Assembly: GCA_902492455.1 (NCBI GenBank) | Contig: CABULH010000016.1 | Location: 24,680-88,679, forward strand | DNA: 64,000 nt | Direction of reading: 5' to 3' | Origin: an uncultured Oscillospiraceae bacterium | GTDB lineage: Bacteria > Bacillota > Clostridia > Oscillospirales > Acutalibacteraceae | Shown here: positions 16,748-24,650 of the stretch, in pieces | How positions within the stretch are numbered: the first letter of the stretch is position 1 | How the letters are laid out: each line of letters opens with the position of its first letter | Position numbers and translations under genes: made by a program | The notes under the pieces: model-generated | Seen by the model: the letters and a program-made list of their open reading frames with translations, nothing else | The model's database searches: none | Told to the model about the DNA's origin: nothing

Positions 16748-18838
16748 TTAGTTCTTACGCTTTGGCGGTTTCGGTTCGATATCCTTGCGCTGCTCCGGTT
16801 CCCCAAAGCGGCTGGGCGTGGACTTATACCGAACGGATTCCACCGATACTGTGCGGACATTCTCACCATCGTAGACAGGCTTGCCGTCTTCATAGACAGG
16901 CCTGCGCTCCACAGCGGGATCGCCGTGTACGGCAATCCACTGCTGTCCACGATTGTCTTCGTATACCTGATAATCGCCGCGGGGCGCCGAATATCGGGCT
17001 GTGTCGTAAAAAGCTGTTCCTGAGCCATCTGCATGACGGACCTCGAAATGGCCCTCCTCACGATGGCTGCTGTCAACCTGTGCGACCTGCTGCTCGTAAC
17101 CGGGCATGAAGTCGCGGAATACCGCCTGGTTATAGGCTGAAGCGGCGTCGCCCTGCTCAAAGGCAGGAGCCTCAGCCTGCTGCTGCATGGCGTACCAGTC
17201 CACACCGTTGGCGGACTGCATAATGGTGTGGGGCGCATCAGGTTCACTGTAATATGCGCTGTTGTACCAGAGGCTGTTGCCAGATTCTCTGCTGGCCTCG
17301 ATAACGCCATCCCCAACCGTGCGAAGTGTTGTCCCCTCGGCGGCGCCAGGGAAAGCAGCCGCCACCTGCGCAGCTTCTGTCGCGCTGCCGGTAAACTCAG
17401 GCGCATCATAGAACGCACCGCGTCCTTCGCCGCTGGCCATCTGATACCAGGTGCTGCCATCCGACGCCGTGACCACGGAGTGAGGCGCAGAGGGCTTTTC
17501 AAACTGTGCAGCGTTATACATTTCCACACTGCTGCTCTTTCCGTCGGCGCCGGTGGTCGTTGTGCTGATGTGCCCGCCGGTGATCTGCGTGTCTTTCAAA
17601 GAGTGGCCGCTCAGCTGAGGCATATAGTTGCCCAGGCTGCGGTCAGCGATGTCGCCCGCAATGGTGCCGGAGACGCCGGAAGGACGGGCTGCCACAGAGG
17701 AGATTGACTCCCCGGTGAGCGTAGCGCCGTTTCTGGCTGCAACGCCGCCGAAGGCGCGTCCGACAAAGCCGACGCTGCCGCCCATGCCCATGCGCGTGCC
17801 GCCGTCAACAACGGCGTCACGAACATAGGAGTTGCCCTTAAATTTGCTGGCAAAGCCTGCAGCAAAGCCGCTTGCCGCCGCACCGGTCCCGGTCGCCGTA
17901 CTCCCGCCGCGGAAAACGCTTCCTGCGCTTCGAGCCCCATGGCCGACGCCGCTGATGACTCTCGCCGCCATCAGCAGCTCCATACCCATGCTGGAGCCGG
18001 TCTGCGCCACATTGAGCCCCATGGCCGCAAGGTAAGAGTCGAACTTCTGCGCGGTTTTGAGGAATGCGAGCGCACAGAAAAGCCAGAGAAATATGGAGCC
18101 CTGCCCGGAGCTTAATGCGCCGCCGTTGCCGATGTACTGACCCACCGAGGAGTTGAAACCTCGCAGGAACCAGACATTGAGTACCAGCAGCAGGAGCTGC
18201 GAGCCCACCATGCGGCACCAGCTTTTGAATACCTGATTCGTTGCTTTCGAGCCGCCCATGGCAAAGGCCAGGGGCGAGGTGTAGCAGAGCACACCGACCA
18301 CGATATATCTCTCGACCGCCTCCAAAAGCAGTTTGAAATAGTTCCACCCAAGGGCGATGAGCAGGATCAGAACCAGTATGGGAGCGACGATTGTGATTGT
18401 GGATACGAGCGTCACAAGCCCATTGGTGAGTACTTGCTCAACGCCCGCAAAGGTGAAGTCCTCCGCCGTCATGGTCAAGTCCATCAGGGCTGTGTAGGGT
18501 GCGCGGGCGATGTCCAGCGTGATCATGAAGATCGGCTTTGCATACCCGATGAGCAGCGCAAAGATGGCGCTGCGGGCTACCAGCTGCCAGGGGTTCTCAG
18601 CCTCGGTGATTGGACCGCCGAACACACGGAACAGCTGCCAGACGGTGATCAAAAACAGCACCGCCCATGCGGTGTACTGCATGATGTCAAAGGCCGCAGT
18701 GATGAAGGGGAAGTATTCCTCCATTGCGGTCATGTCTGCGCCGAGAGCGCCCAGAAAAATGCCGGATACCGCATCCATGATCTGCGAGGCAATGCTCGAT
18801 ATCCAGGTGACGATGCCTTCAAAAATCCAGTCTAAGAT
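16748..18838 (-). CDS. trbL: TrbL/VirB6-type channel protein, probable non-ATG start
   Basis: This polytopic protein has 5-6 membrane spans in the first 270 residues, followed by a Gly/Ala/Ser-rich region and a long hydrophilic C-terminal part with repeated YxxAxFxxPxAPHxxxxAxDGxxWYxM-like units (about four copies). VirB6/TrbL proteins form the inner-membrane core of the channel. The first in-frame ATG (18778) has no ribosome site and would cut off a plausible N-terminal helix (LDWIFEGIVTWISSIASQI). A perfect AGGAGG (18853-18848) is followed only by ATT (18841) and ATC (18838) in frame, so a rare start is likely. I list the ATC. Confidence 0.8.
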   Translation of the reverse strand: MLDWIFEGIVTWISSIASQIMDAVSGIFLGALGADMTAMEEYFPFITAAFDIMQYTAWAVLFLITVWQLFRVFGGPITEAENPWQLVARSAIFALLIGYAKPIFMITLDIARAPYTALMDLTMTAEDFTFAGVEQVLTNGLVTLVSTITIVAPILVLILLIALGWNYFKLLLEAVERYIVVGVLCYTSPLAFAMGGSKATNQVFKSWCRMVGSQLLLLVLNVWFLRGFNSSVGQYIGNGGALSSGQGSIFLWLFCALAFLKTAQKFDSYLAAMGLNVAQTGSSMGMELLMAARVISGVGHGARSAGSVFRGGSTATGTGAAASGFAAGFASKFKGNSYVRDAVVDGGTRMGMGGSVGFVGRAFGGVAARNGATLTGESISSVAARPSGVSGTIAGDIADRSLGNYMPQLSGHSLKDTQITGGHISTTTTGADGKSSSVEMYNAAQFEKPSAPHSVVTASDGSTWYQMASGEGRGAFYDAPEFTGSATEAAQVAAAFPGAAEGTTLRTVGDGVIEASRESGNSLWYNSAYYSEPDAPHTIMQSANGVDWYAMQQQAEAPAFEQGDAASAYNQAVFRDFMPGYEQQVAQVDSSHREEGHFEVRHADGSGTAFYDTARYSAPRGDYQVYEDNRGQQWIAVHGDPAVERRPVYEDGKPVYDGENVRTVSVESVRYKSTPSRFGEPEQRKDIEPKPPKRKN

Positions 18839-18940
18839 AATAAATCACCTCCTACAATATAGTTACGGTCATAGGCACGGCAGCCAGCCGTGTCTATTTC
18901 CATCTCAAAGCCGAAGCTCCCATCTGGTCCTTTCGCCGAT

Positions 18941-19303
18941 TTAGCCTGTGTACTGACCGCCGGAGATGAGGGGCTGCAGATAGGCGACGATAAAACCCAG
19001 CGTGTTCAGGACAATCCAAGTGACAACGATCCTTTTCAGCCAGCTCGTCGCTTCATCCACCGCCCGCTGGTTGCGGGAAATCATACGGACGATCAGCGCA
19101 ATGGCTGCAACGGTCACCGCCACGATGGTACTGATTGCGACCAGCTGCCCGTAGATGTCCTGCATGATTGCGGAAAAGCGATCCCAGATCGTCTCCGCCA
19201 TCACCGGCTGTACGGAGATGATGAGTGCGCAGGCAGCGCCGACCATGGACCAGTAGAGTTCCCTGATGCGCCGCTGCTTGCCCGAAACAAGTTGCTTTGA
19301 CAT
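18941..19303 (-). CDS. VirB2/TrbC-like small membrane protein
   Basis: The product has 120 residues, started at MSKQLVSGKQR after AGGAGGTAAAGAC. A signal-like helix (about 15-37, ending QPVMAE) is followed by a second hydrophobic segment (AISTIVAVTVAAIALIVRMI) and a third (VVTWIVLNTLGFIVAYL). Size, topology and position before trbL fit the pilin-like VirB2/TrbC role in Gram-positive channels. Sequence similarity to true pilins cannot be shown here. It is the first gene after the terminator at 19336-19381. Confidence 0.7.
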   Translation of the reverse strand: MSKQLVSGKQRRIRELYWSMVGAACALIISVQPVMAETIWDRFSAIMQDIYGQLVAISTIVAVTVAAIALIVRMISRNQRAVDEATSWLKRIVVTWIVLNTLGFIVAYLQPLISGGQYTG

Positions 19304-19335
19304 GTCTTTACCTCCTGTTTTCATCTTCCGGGCAC

Positions 19336-19381
19336 AAAAAAACGCCGTTCCGAAGAAGCTCAAAAGCTCCATGAAACGGCG
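19336..19381 (-). terminator. Intrinsic terminator between regulator genes and secretion operon
   Basis: On the minus strand CGCCGTT pairs with AACGGCG around an AGCTTTTGAGCT inner stem, followed by seven T residues. It lies 33 bases before the start of the VirB2-like gene and after the sigma-like gene, so read-through or a separate promoter is needed for the secretion genes. Confidence 0.75.
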
Positions 19382-19495
19382 ACTCTTGTGTCCGGTCCTA
19401 CTATTGGACGCTATCAGTTTAACATTTTCCCATTCCCATGTCATCGGCGCACACCTTGCCAATTTTCCGCCTTTTTTCCGCCATCCCGTTTCCGC

Positions 19496-20134
19496 TCAGA
19501 TACTCTCCAGCAGCGTCAGCACCTCCAGCCAGGAATCCACCTCACCGGCGGGTGCCGACCACAACCGAATGGACAGAATTGTGAAGGCCTGCTGGCGAAG
19601 CCGGTAATAGTGCCGGGATGAGATGTCCAGCCGGTAAAGCAGGTCGGTGTGGCTCAACTTGTCCGGGGCGATGTAGGTCAGGTAGATCAGCTCGTACATC
19701 TTCGCACCGTTTTCCGGTTTTCGTTTGAGAACACTGAGCGCCTCATTGACCCGATCCAGCAGCAGTCTTGATTTGCGCACGCTCTCCATGCGGCTCTCCA
19801 GCTTGCGGTTGTTCATGCCAAACTCCAGATCCATCCTGTCCAGCAAGGCATCCAGGTCACCCAGCGGGTGATCCAGTTCTTCTGCAACGGTTGCGGGAAA
19901 GCACTCCAGCGCCCAGACGATGTTCCGATAATGCTGGAGGAGCAGGAGGGTATTGTGATACATATTCCGCTTTTTCTCCTTCTGCGCCTGCCGGATCCGG
20001 TCGTTGTCGATCTCGCGGTCTTCCAAAATGCCTCGTTTGGTCAAGAGGTTGATAAAGGCAGAGGACTGGGCCGAAAGCTGGCTCTCCTGCTGCTCATAAA
20101 GCGCCTTATTCGCGCTGTCTTGATGTTTGCTCAT
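19496..20134 (-). CDS. Sigma-region-4-like regulatory protein
   Basis: A start at MSKHQDSANKAL gives 212 residues, mostly helical. The C-terminal 60 residues (MYELIYLTYIAPDKLSHTDLLYRLDISSRHYYRLRQQAFTIL) resemble the helix-turn-helix of phage ArpU/RinA-like late regulators and sigma region 4. It overlaps the end of the upstream gene by 29 bases. Because it lies just before the secretion operon and its terminator, control of transfer-gene transcription is a reasonable guess (inference). Confidence 0.65.
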   Translation of the reverse strand: MSKHQDSANKALYEQQESQLSAQSSAFINLLTKRGILEDREIDNDRIRQAQKEKKRNMYHNTLLLLQHYRNIVWALECFPATVAEELDHPLGDLDALLDRMDLEFGMNNRKLESRMESVRKSRLLLDRVNEALSVLKRKPENGAKMYELIYLTYIAPDKLSHTDLLYRLDISSRHYYRLRQQAFTILSIRLWSAPAGEVDSWLEVLTLLESI

Positions 20135-21182
20135 GGGGATTCTCCTTTGCTTTTTCGTTGTAGCATCGGGCACAGGGCCCGCGTATGTGATTCGCAGTAA
20201 CGGCTGGGGATGTACTACTCAACCTTCCGCAGTCATAACTACAATTCTTACAATTCCAACACAGAGAAAGATACGCGCGTATTATAGGGGCCGAAAGTGC
20301 AACGCGGCCTTGCTGCGCTGTTTCTCCAGACTGGAGCTCCGGCTGCGCAGCGATGCTCCGGCTATACCAGAGGATCATTTTGTTTAGCCTGAGGTTATCC
20401 GTCCCCGCAATATGCGTATTCCCGGCTGAAATGCGTATTTGCCCAATTATGCGCTCGATCTCTGCATAGCTGGGCAGTGAAACCTCTGTACCTGCCGGGT
20501 ACAGTTTATTAAAAACGAGACAGCCATAGGCGCCGGGCAGACGGTACAGAGCGAAGGCATCCCCATGCTTTTTGAAAAACCTCCATACCTTTGTCTTTTC
20601 CCAGTTCCACCGCTGTCCCAAGGTCTCCAAAGTCAATGCGGCGCCATAGGAGCCGTACTGGACGGCCGGCGCAAAAAAAGAAAACGCATTGCGCGGATCC
20701 TGCCAAGTGGTATGGCACCAGAGATCCAGCCATGCGTCTGATTCCTCAAATGTGTGATTCTGCTCCGCCAGCCGCTGTGTGATGCTGCGGGGAAGGCAGA
20801 GAAAGCCGTAGCCTTCGGTGGTGTAGACAGCTCCGTCCATGCATTCCGCACCGGAGCATTTGACGACCCAGTCCTTGATATAGTAGCTCTGCTTCTTAGT
20901 GGCCGTGTCCAGGCTGTATTCGATATATCCCAGTTCCTGCAGCCGGTCCATGATCTCCAGCGCCCGTGTGCGGTTCTTGACGCCCAGAATGCTCTTGAGT
21001 CCCACCACGCCCCCAGACCACATACCGGGCATGACATCATTGACATGGCCGCAATAGCGGACCTGTCCCTTGCGAAATGCCGCCCTGGAAGCCAGTCTGG
21101 CCCAATAGCCCATGAGCCCCTTGCCCTGGGGCAGGTGGGTTCTGGGCAGCTTGACCCACTGGTATTTGAGCAGACATTTCAT
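20106..21182 (-). CDS. Replication-initiation/DnaD-like protein with C-terminal Cys cluster
   Basis: A start at MKCLLKYQWVKLPR after a GGAGGAA ribosome site gives 358 residues. The N-terminal part has a winged-helix look (LKSILGVKNRTRALEIMDRLQELGYIEYSLD). A second region (LETLGQRWNWEKTKVWRFFKKHGDAFALYRL) resembles replisome organisers with a helix-turn-helix. The C-terminus holds CWNCKNCSYDC and CARC, six Cys residues that could bind zinc or an iron-sulfur cluster. It is the first gene from the right end of the element and the likely start of its operon. A role in element replication or early regulation is inferred. Confidence 0.65.
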   Translation of the reverse strand: MKCLLKYQWVKLPRTHLPQGKGLMGYWARLASRAAFRKGQVRYCGHVNDVMPGMWSGGVVGLKSILGVKNRTRALEIMDRLQELGYIEYSLDTATKKQSYYIKDWVVKCSGAECMDGAVYTTEGYGFLCLPRSITQRLAEQNHTFEESDAWLDLWCHTTWQDPRNAFSFFAPAVQYGSYGAALTLETLGQRWNWEKTKVWRFFKKHGDAFALYRLPGAYGCLVFNKLYPAGTEVSLPSYAEIERIIGQIRISAGNTHIAGTDNLRLNKMILWYSRSIAAQPELQSGETAQQGRVALSAPIIRAYLSLCWNCKNCSYDCGRLSSTSPAVTANHIRGPCARCYNEKAKENPHEQTSRQRE

Positions 21183-21212
21183 AGGGGCATTCCTCCTTCT
21201 TGGCATAGCTAA

Positions 21213-21239
21213 AGACAGTCTCATAATTTGAAACTGTCT
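21213..21239. repeat. Inverted repeat upstream of the first element gene
   Basis: AGACAGT and ACTGTCT are separated by 13 bases, within the leader of the 20106-21182 gene. It could be an operator or an RNA hairpin. Confidence 0.55.
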
Positions 21240-21245
21240 CTCATA

Positions 21246-21265
21246 CTTATAGTTACTTATAGTAA
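21246..21265. repeat. Tandem 10-bp repeat
   Basis: CTTATAGTTA is followed by CTTATAGTAA. On the minus strand it gives two copies of ACTATAAG, each of which could serve as a -10 region; no good -35 is visible. Confidence 0.55.
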
Positions 21266-21293
21266 GAGCCGGATGTGTACACATCGGCTCTTA
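21263..21293. repeat. 31-base near-perfect palindrome
   Basis: TAAGAGCC pairs with GGCTCTTA and GATGTGT with ACACATC, 15 pairs in all, with one bulged G and no loop. It is a candidate operator or nicking/replication site upstream of the first element gene. Confidence 0.65.
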
Positions 21294-21429
21294 TGATAAG
21301 AAATAGCCGAAATCCTTTTCAACTGATGGGGTTTACTCGGTCACGACTTGGCCAATCCACGATAAAATCGTATTCTGGCCAGGAAGACTTGTGACATCCT
21401 CTCCAAAGATATTTTAATTCTACCCTATA

Positions 21430-21468
21430 AACAAATCCGACCCTTGATTTTTTAGGGTCGGATTTGTT
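21430..21468. terminator. Strong hairpin in the right end of the element
   Basis: A perfect 15-bp stem (AACAAATCCGACCCT and its complement) has a 9-base loop. No long T run follows on the plus strand, so it could be a terminator or a protein-binding dyad. No gene was found in 21294-21688. Confidence 0.55.
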
Positions 21469-21520
21469 ATGATTAACTTACATAGCGATACCCAACGAGG
21501 GACATTCTTGGACAGCCGAG

Positions 21521-21549
21521 ATTTTGCTTTTGCTAATATTTTGCTAATT
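21521..21549. repeat. Iterated TTTTGCTAAT repeats near the element end
   Basis: ATTTTGCT is followed by two adjacent 11-base units, TTTTGCTAATA and TTTTGCTAATT. Short direct repeats about 140-160 bases inside the end of an element resemble integrase arm-type sites. Confidence 0.5.
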
Positions 21550-21688
21550 GGACGCTGGGAAAAGCTATGGAACACATGATATTGAGCATCACGGCAAGAT
21601 AACGTCATCCGGCAAAAACCGCGGTAAATCAAGGAATTTGGCACATCCCAACGCACCAGACGGACCATGCAGAGAGCTATGATTTGTT

Positions 21689-21732
21689 CTCCTAAGGGCT
21701 AGTTGCAGGTTCGATTCCTACTGGGGGTGCCA
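21689..21732 (+). other. Attachment site: 3' part of a tRNA gene
   Basis: From the anticodon loop (CTCCTAA, anticodon CCT if aligned correctly, hence Arg) through the T-loop TTCGATT to GGGGGTG and CCA, this matches the 3' half of a tRNA. The 5' half is missing: bases before 21689 do not pair with GGGCT. One T-stem pair (C-A) is mismatched. This is the usual footprint of an element inserted in a tRNA gene, with the intact tRNA expected at the far left end. Confidence 0.75.
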
Positions 21733-21736
21733 AAAA

Positions 21737-21771
21737 AAAGCGCCGTAAAACATTTTGTTTTACGGCGCTTT
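21737..21771. terminator. Terminator of the tRNA remnant
   Basis: A perfect 16-bp stem (AAAGCGCCGTAAAACA and its complement) has a TTT loop, four bases after the CCA end. It can also terminate the lipoprotein gene arriving from the right. Confidence 0.85.
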
Positions 21772-21817
21772 CCCTTTACTCTTTTAAATTATTTATTTTT
21801 GGTGACCGCATTATACT

Positions 21818-23494
21818 TTACTTCGGCAATCCCATTTGATTATACAGCTCACCCAGTTTGGTGAGTTCTCCGGTGCTATAATCAAAGAGAGCGGATACAC
21901 CGCCATAAGGATCGTCTGCTCCGAAGGGATACCAAGCATACCGTTCCACATATTCCCGCTTATCCAGCTCAGGCAGCAATTTTTCCATAAACGCATAGGC
22001 TTCCGCAGGATCGCCTACCCCGCCGCCCCAGGGACTCGCGTTACCGAAATTAGCCAGGGCAAATTCCGTAATCCAAATGGGTTTTTTCCAGATTTTCCAG
22101 GCCAGATCCAATGTCTCCAGGAAACCGTCGATATCCGTCTGATCATAATACATATGCATCACGACATAATCAACATCCATTCCCGCATCCCGAATATCCT
22201 CCATAAAGGGATAGAACCAATAAAGACTGTTCGGCGCATGGGCTGCCGTACAGGGTGAACCCAGACGCAGACCCGATTCTGTAAACTTAGACCAAGCCGC
22301 GACCGCATCCTCCACCGTCACGTTGGCTTGGGTCGGAGCGTCGGGTTCATTGAATCCCAACACCGTTTTATATCCCTGCTTCACCAGCTTATCCAATCCC
22401 AAATCCGCGGAGTTTCCCCAGATCATTGGCACAAACTCCACATTCTGACTCATACCGGCAGAGGGAACGCTGTGCCAGTTATAATACCAGGAGAGCTGCA
22501 TATCTTCTATCCGGTGAAGCGTACCCCAGCCAATACCTTTTTTCGTCACCGTAAAATTGCGTTTATCGGTAGGAACACGGGTACCATCCTGCAATACCGC
22601 TGTCACCGTCACGGTGTGCTTCGCCACTTGAACATTATACCATTCATATCCGATAATACTGGCGTCGCTCGGCGCAATGATGACAGGTTCTTCCTCATCA
22701 AATACTACCTCATACTGCCGCACATCGCCGATGGCCTTATTCTGATACCACTGCAGATAAATGGGGCCGGCACCAACCAATTGTCCCTCTTCCGGATATC
22801 GAATGGCATTTTTCGCCCAATTTTCCTTGCTGCCGGTGTCCGGAACAGCAGGGTCTACCATTTCCTTTACATCAATAGGCGCGATTTCCCACTCCTGAGC
22901 GGTGCTGCCATCCGCAGCGTTTTGGGTCAGTCCGGCTGTGTTGGCAGAACTGATCGCTTTGCCGCTTTTCTTATTGGAAAGGGTAAAATAGCCATTTGTG
23001 GCCGCTTTCTTGCTCCACAACTGATTGTCTGCGCCTTCGGCATACTCCTCTAACTGCAGCGCGCTGCCCTCTTCGGTATCCTTTGCTGCAATAACCAGTC
23101 CTGTGGCCAGGGATTTCAAGACGATATTCCCGCCCTCCACTTCCTGGATTTCAAAGACTTGTCCGATGTTATGGACGAAAGGAGTCAGCGTCAAAGCGGA
23201 ACCCGCTGTCGTACCGCCGACCTGTATACTCCATGTCAGATGATTTGCTACCGATAACAACGTATAGTAGGATTTACTCACGTCAAGATCCATTTTTTCA
23301 TAGCCTTCAAAGAAATCATTATCAAATACTCCGCTAAAATCCAAGGCATCAACGGCATTCTCGTCAGGTCCAGCCATACTTACAGGATTGTTCGTACTTG
23401 AATCACCCCCGCTTTCCTTTGGATCCCGGTTACAAGACGTCAACATAATTGACAGCAACAAGACGATTGCCAGCAACCCGGACAACTTCTTCAT
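21818..23494 (-). CDS. Secreted lipoprotein: ricin-like lectin plus GH128-type glycoside hydrolase
   Basis: The product has 558 residues. The lipobox LTSC places the lipidated Cys at 22. About residues 75-205 form a ricin-like beta-trefoil with NQLW and AQEWEI (QxW-type) motifs, expected to bind sugar. A linker with Ig-like strands follows (about 225-315). The C-terminal domain (about 330-558) matches the Asl1/GH128 family of beta-1,3-glucanases, with likely catalytic Glu residues in LGFNEPD and WITEFAL. It probably cuts beta-1,3-glucan outside the cell. The substrate is a family-based inference. Confidence 0.8.
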   Translation of the reverse strand: MKKLSGLLAIVLLLSIMLTSCNRDPKESGGDSSTNNPVSMAGPDENAVDALDFSGVFDNDFFEGYEKMDLDVSKSYYTLLSVANHLTWSIQVGGTTAGSALTLTPFVHNIGQVFEIQEVEGGNIVLKSLATGLVIAAKDTEEGSALQLEEYAEGADNQLWSKKAATNGYFTLSNKKSGKAISSANTAGLTQNAADGSTAQEWEIAPIDVKEMVDPAVPDTGSKENWAKNAIRYPEEGQLVGAGPIYLQWYQNKAIGDVRQYEVVFDEEEPVIIAPSDASIIGYEWYNVQVAKHTVTVTAVLQDGTRVPTDKRNFTVTKKGIGWGTLHRIEDMQLSWYYNWHSVPSAGMSQNVEFVPMIWGNSADLGLDKLVKQGYKTVLGFNEPDAPTQANVTVEDAVAAWSKFTESGLRLGSPCTAAHAPNSLYWFYPFMEDIRDAGMDVDYVVMHMYYDQTDIDGFLETLDLAWKIWKKPIWITEFALANFGNASPWGGGVGDPAEAYAFMEKLLPELDKREYVERYAWYPFGADDPYGGVSALFDYSTGELTKLGELYNQMGLPK

Positions 23495-23657
23495 AATAGC
23501 TTCCCCCCGATTAAAATAAGATAGCGCCCATCTTTAGATGATGACAGCATCGCCATCATACTGAATTATTTCCATTATGTAAATATTTTTTATACACTAT
23601 TTTTTATAATTTTGCTCTGTCTTTTATAGTTTTTATATGCCTATGTCCCTTTGTATC

Positions 23658-23686
23658 TTGTCCTCTAAGACGATTTATGATAAAAT
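23658..23686 (+). promoter_or_regulatory. Probable mscL promoter
   Basis: TTGTCC is followed after 17 bases by TAAAAT, 63 bases before the mscL start. The rest of the 23495-23748 gap is AT-rich and shows no gene. Confidence 0.6.
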
Positions 23687-23748
23687 ATCATCGGATAGAC
23701 ATGTGGCATGCTGTTTTTCGTCTGTATCAAAGAAGAGGGATGGTTGTA

Positions 23749-24186
23749 ATGGGAAAAAAGACATTAGCAGAATTCAAGGCATTCATTACGCGTGGTAATG
23801 TTCTGGACATGGCCATTGGCGTCATCATGGGCACCGCTTTCGGTAAAATCGTTACTTCCATTGTCAACGATATTTTGATGCCTATGATTGGTCTGATCCT
23901 AGGCGGCTTGAATTTTTCCGCATTATCTCTGCAGATTAAGGACGCTTCCATTGCCTATGGTGCGTTTATCCAAAACGTTATTGACTTTCTTATCGTAGCA
24001 CTCTGTCTGTTTTTGATGATTAAATTTGTATCTAAACTGACCGCCAAAAAGAGAGCGGCAGAGGAAGCGGAGAAAGCGGCTAAAAAAGCAGCTGAAGAGG
24101 AAGCTGCCGCTGCCAAGGCGGCGGAGAAAAGCGCTGAGGTCCTGCTGCTGGAGGAAATCCGCGATTTGATGAAAAAGGAAGCCTGA
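23749..24186 (+). CDS. mscL: Large-conductance mechanosensitive channel MscL
   Basis: The product has 145 residues. The family signature LAEFKAFITRGNVLDMAIGVIMGTAFGKIV covers the N-terminal helix and first membrane span. The second span is VIDFLIVALCLFLMIKFV. The charged C-terminal helix (KKRAAEEAEKAAKKAAEEEAAAAKAAEKSAE) is longer than usual and ends in the conserved LLLEEIRDLMK. MscL opens under membrane tension and protects against hypo-osmotic shock. An ATG at 23740 would add three residues, but GAGGG lies at the better distance from 23749. Confidence 0.95.
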   Translation: MGKKTLAEFKAFITRGNVLDMAIGVIMGTAFGKIVTSIVNDILMPMIGLILGGLNFSALSLQIKDASIAYGAFIQNVIDFLIVALCLFLMIKFVSKLTAKKRAAEEAEKAAKKAAEEEAAAAKAAEKSAEVLLLEEIRDLMKKEA

Positions 24187-24199
24187 ATAGGCTTGCAGC

Positions 24200-24244
24200 A
24201 AACACCCCTTGCGGAACTTCTTCGTTTCCGTAAGGGGTGTTTTA
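24200..24244 (+). terminator. mscL terminator
   Basis: AAACACCCCTTGCGGAA pairs with TTTCCGTAAGGGGTGTTT with small mismatches and is followed by a short T run. Confidence 0.85.
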
Positions 24245-24476
24245 TTACTATAAGGAATATAATAATGTATTTTACCTTTTGTTTTAAAATAAATTGGTGA
24301 CTTATTTATTGACAGCGTTCGCCATTAGCGGGTCTTCCTTTAAAAAGATACCGCCCAATCTTATTTCTACTTTCTCCCACATAATCCTACCTGATTGTTT
24401 CTATATGGCGATGATATAAAGAAATCGCGGCATAGCTGCCTGTACGGGTGGAAAAACTTCTCCTATCTAGCAATAA

Positions 24477-24644
24477 ACAAGTATATATTTTAAGACCACT
24501 GATTTTCAGGAATTCGCCAAGATTCCGGATAATCATGCCGGCAATGTGAGTTCGATTATCTGGTATATTACAACAAGAGATCCGGAACTATTTGGCGAGC
24601 CGGCATACTCTCTCCCAGTGATTCCAGTCAACAAAGGAGGCTGA
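24477..24644 (+). pseudogene. Possible gene remnant without start codon
   Basis: An open stretch of about 55 codons ends at the TGA just before the next gene (readable as TDFQEFAKIPDNHAGNVSS and WYITTRDPELFGEPAYSL). It has protein-like composition but no start codon or ribosome site, so it may be the 3' end of a decayed gene. I do not recognise it. The rest of 24245-24650 shows nothing clear. Confidence 0.3.
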
Positions 24645-24650
24645 ACATCT

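Noticed and set aside
21420..21668. 82-codon minus-strand frame at the element end
   Set aside because: It spans the perfect hairpin and the direct repeats, and there is no ribosome site or family resemblance.
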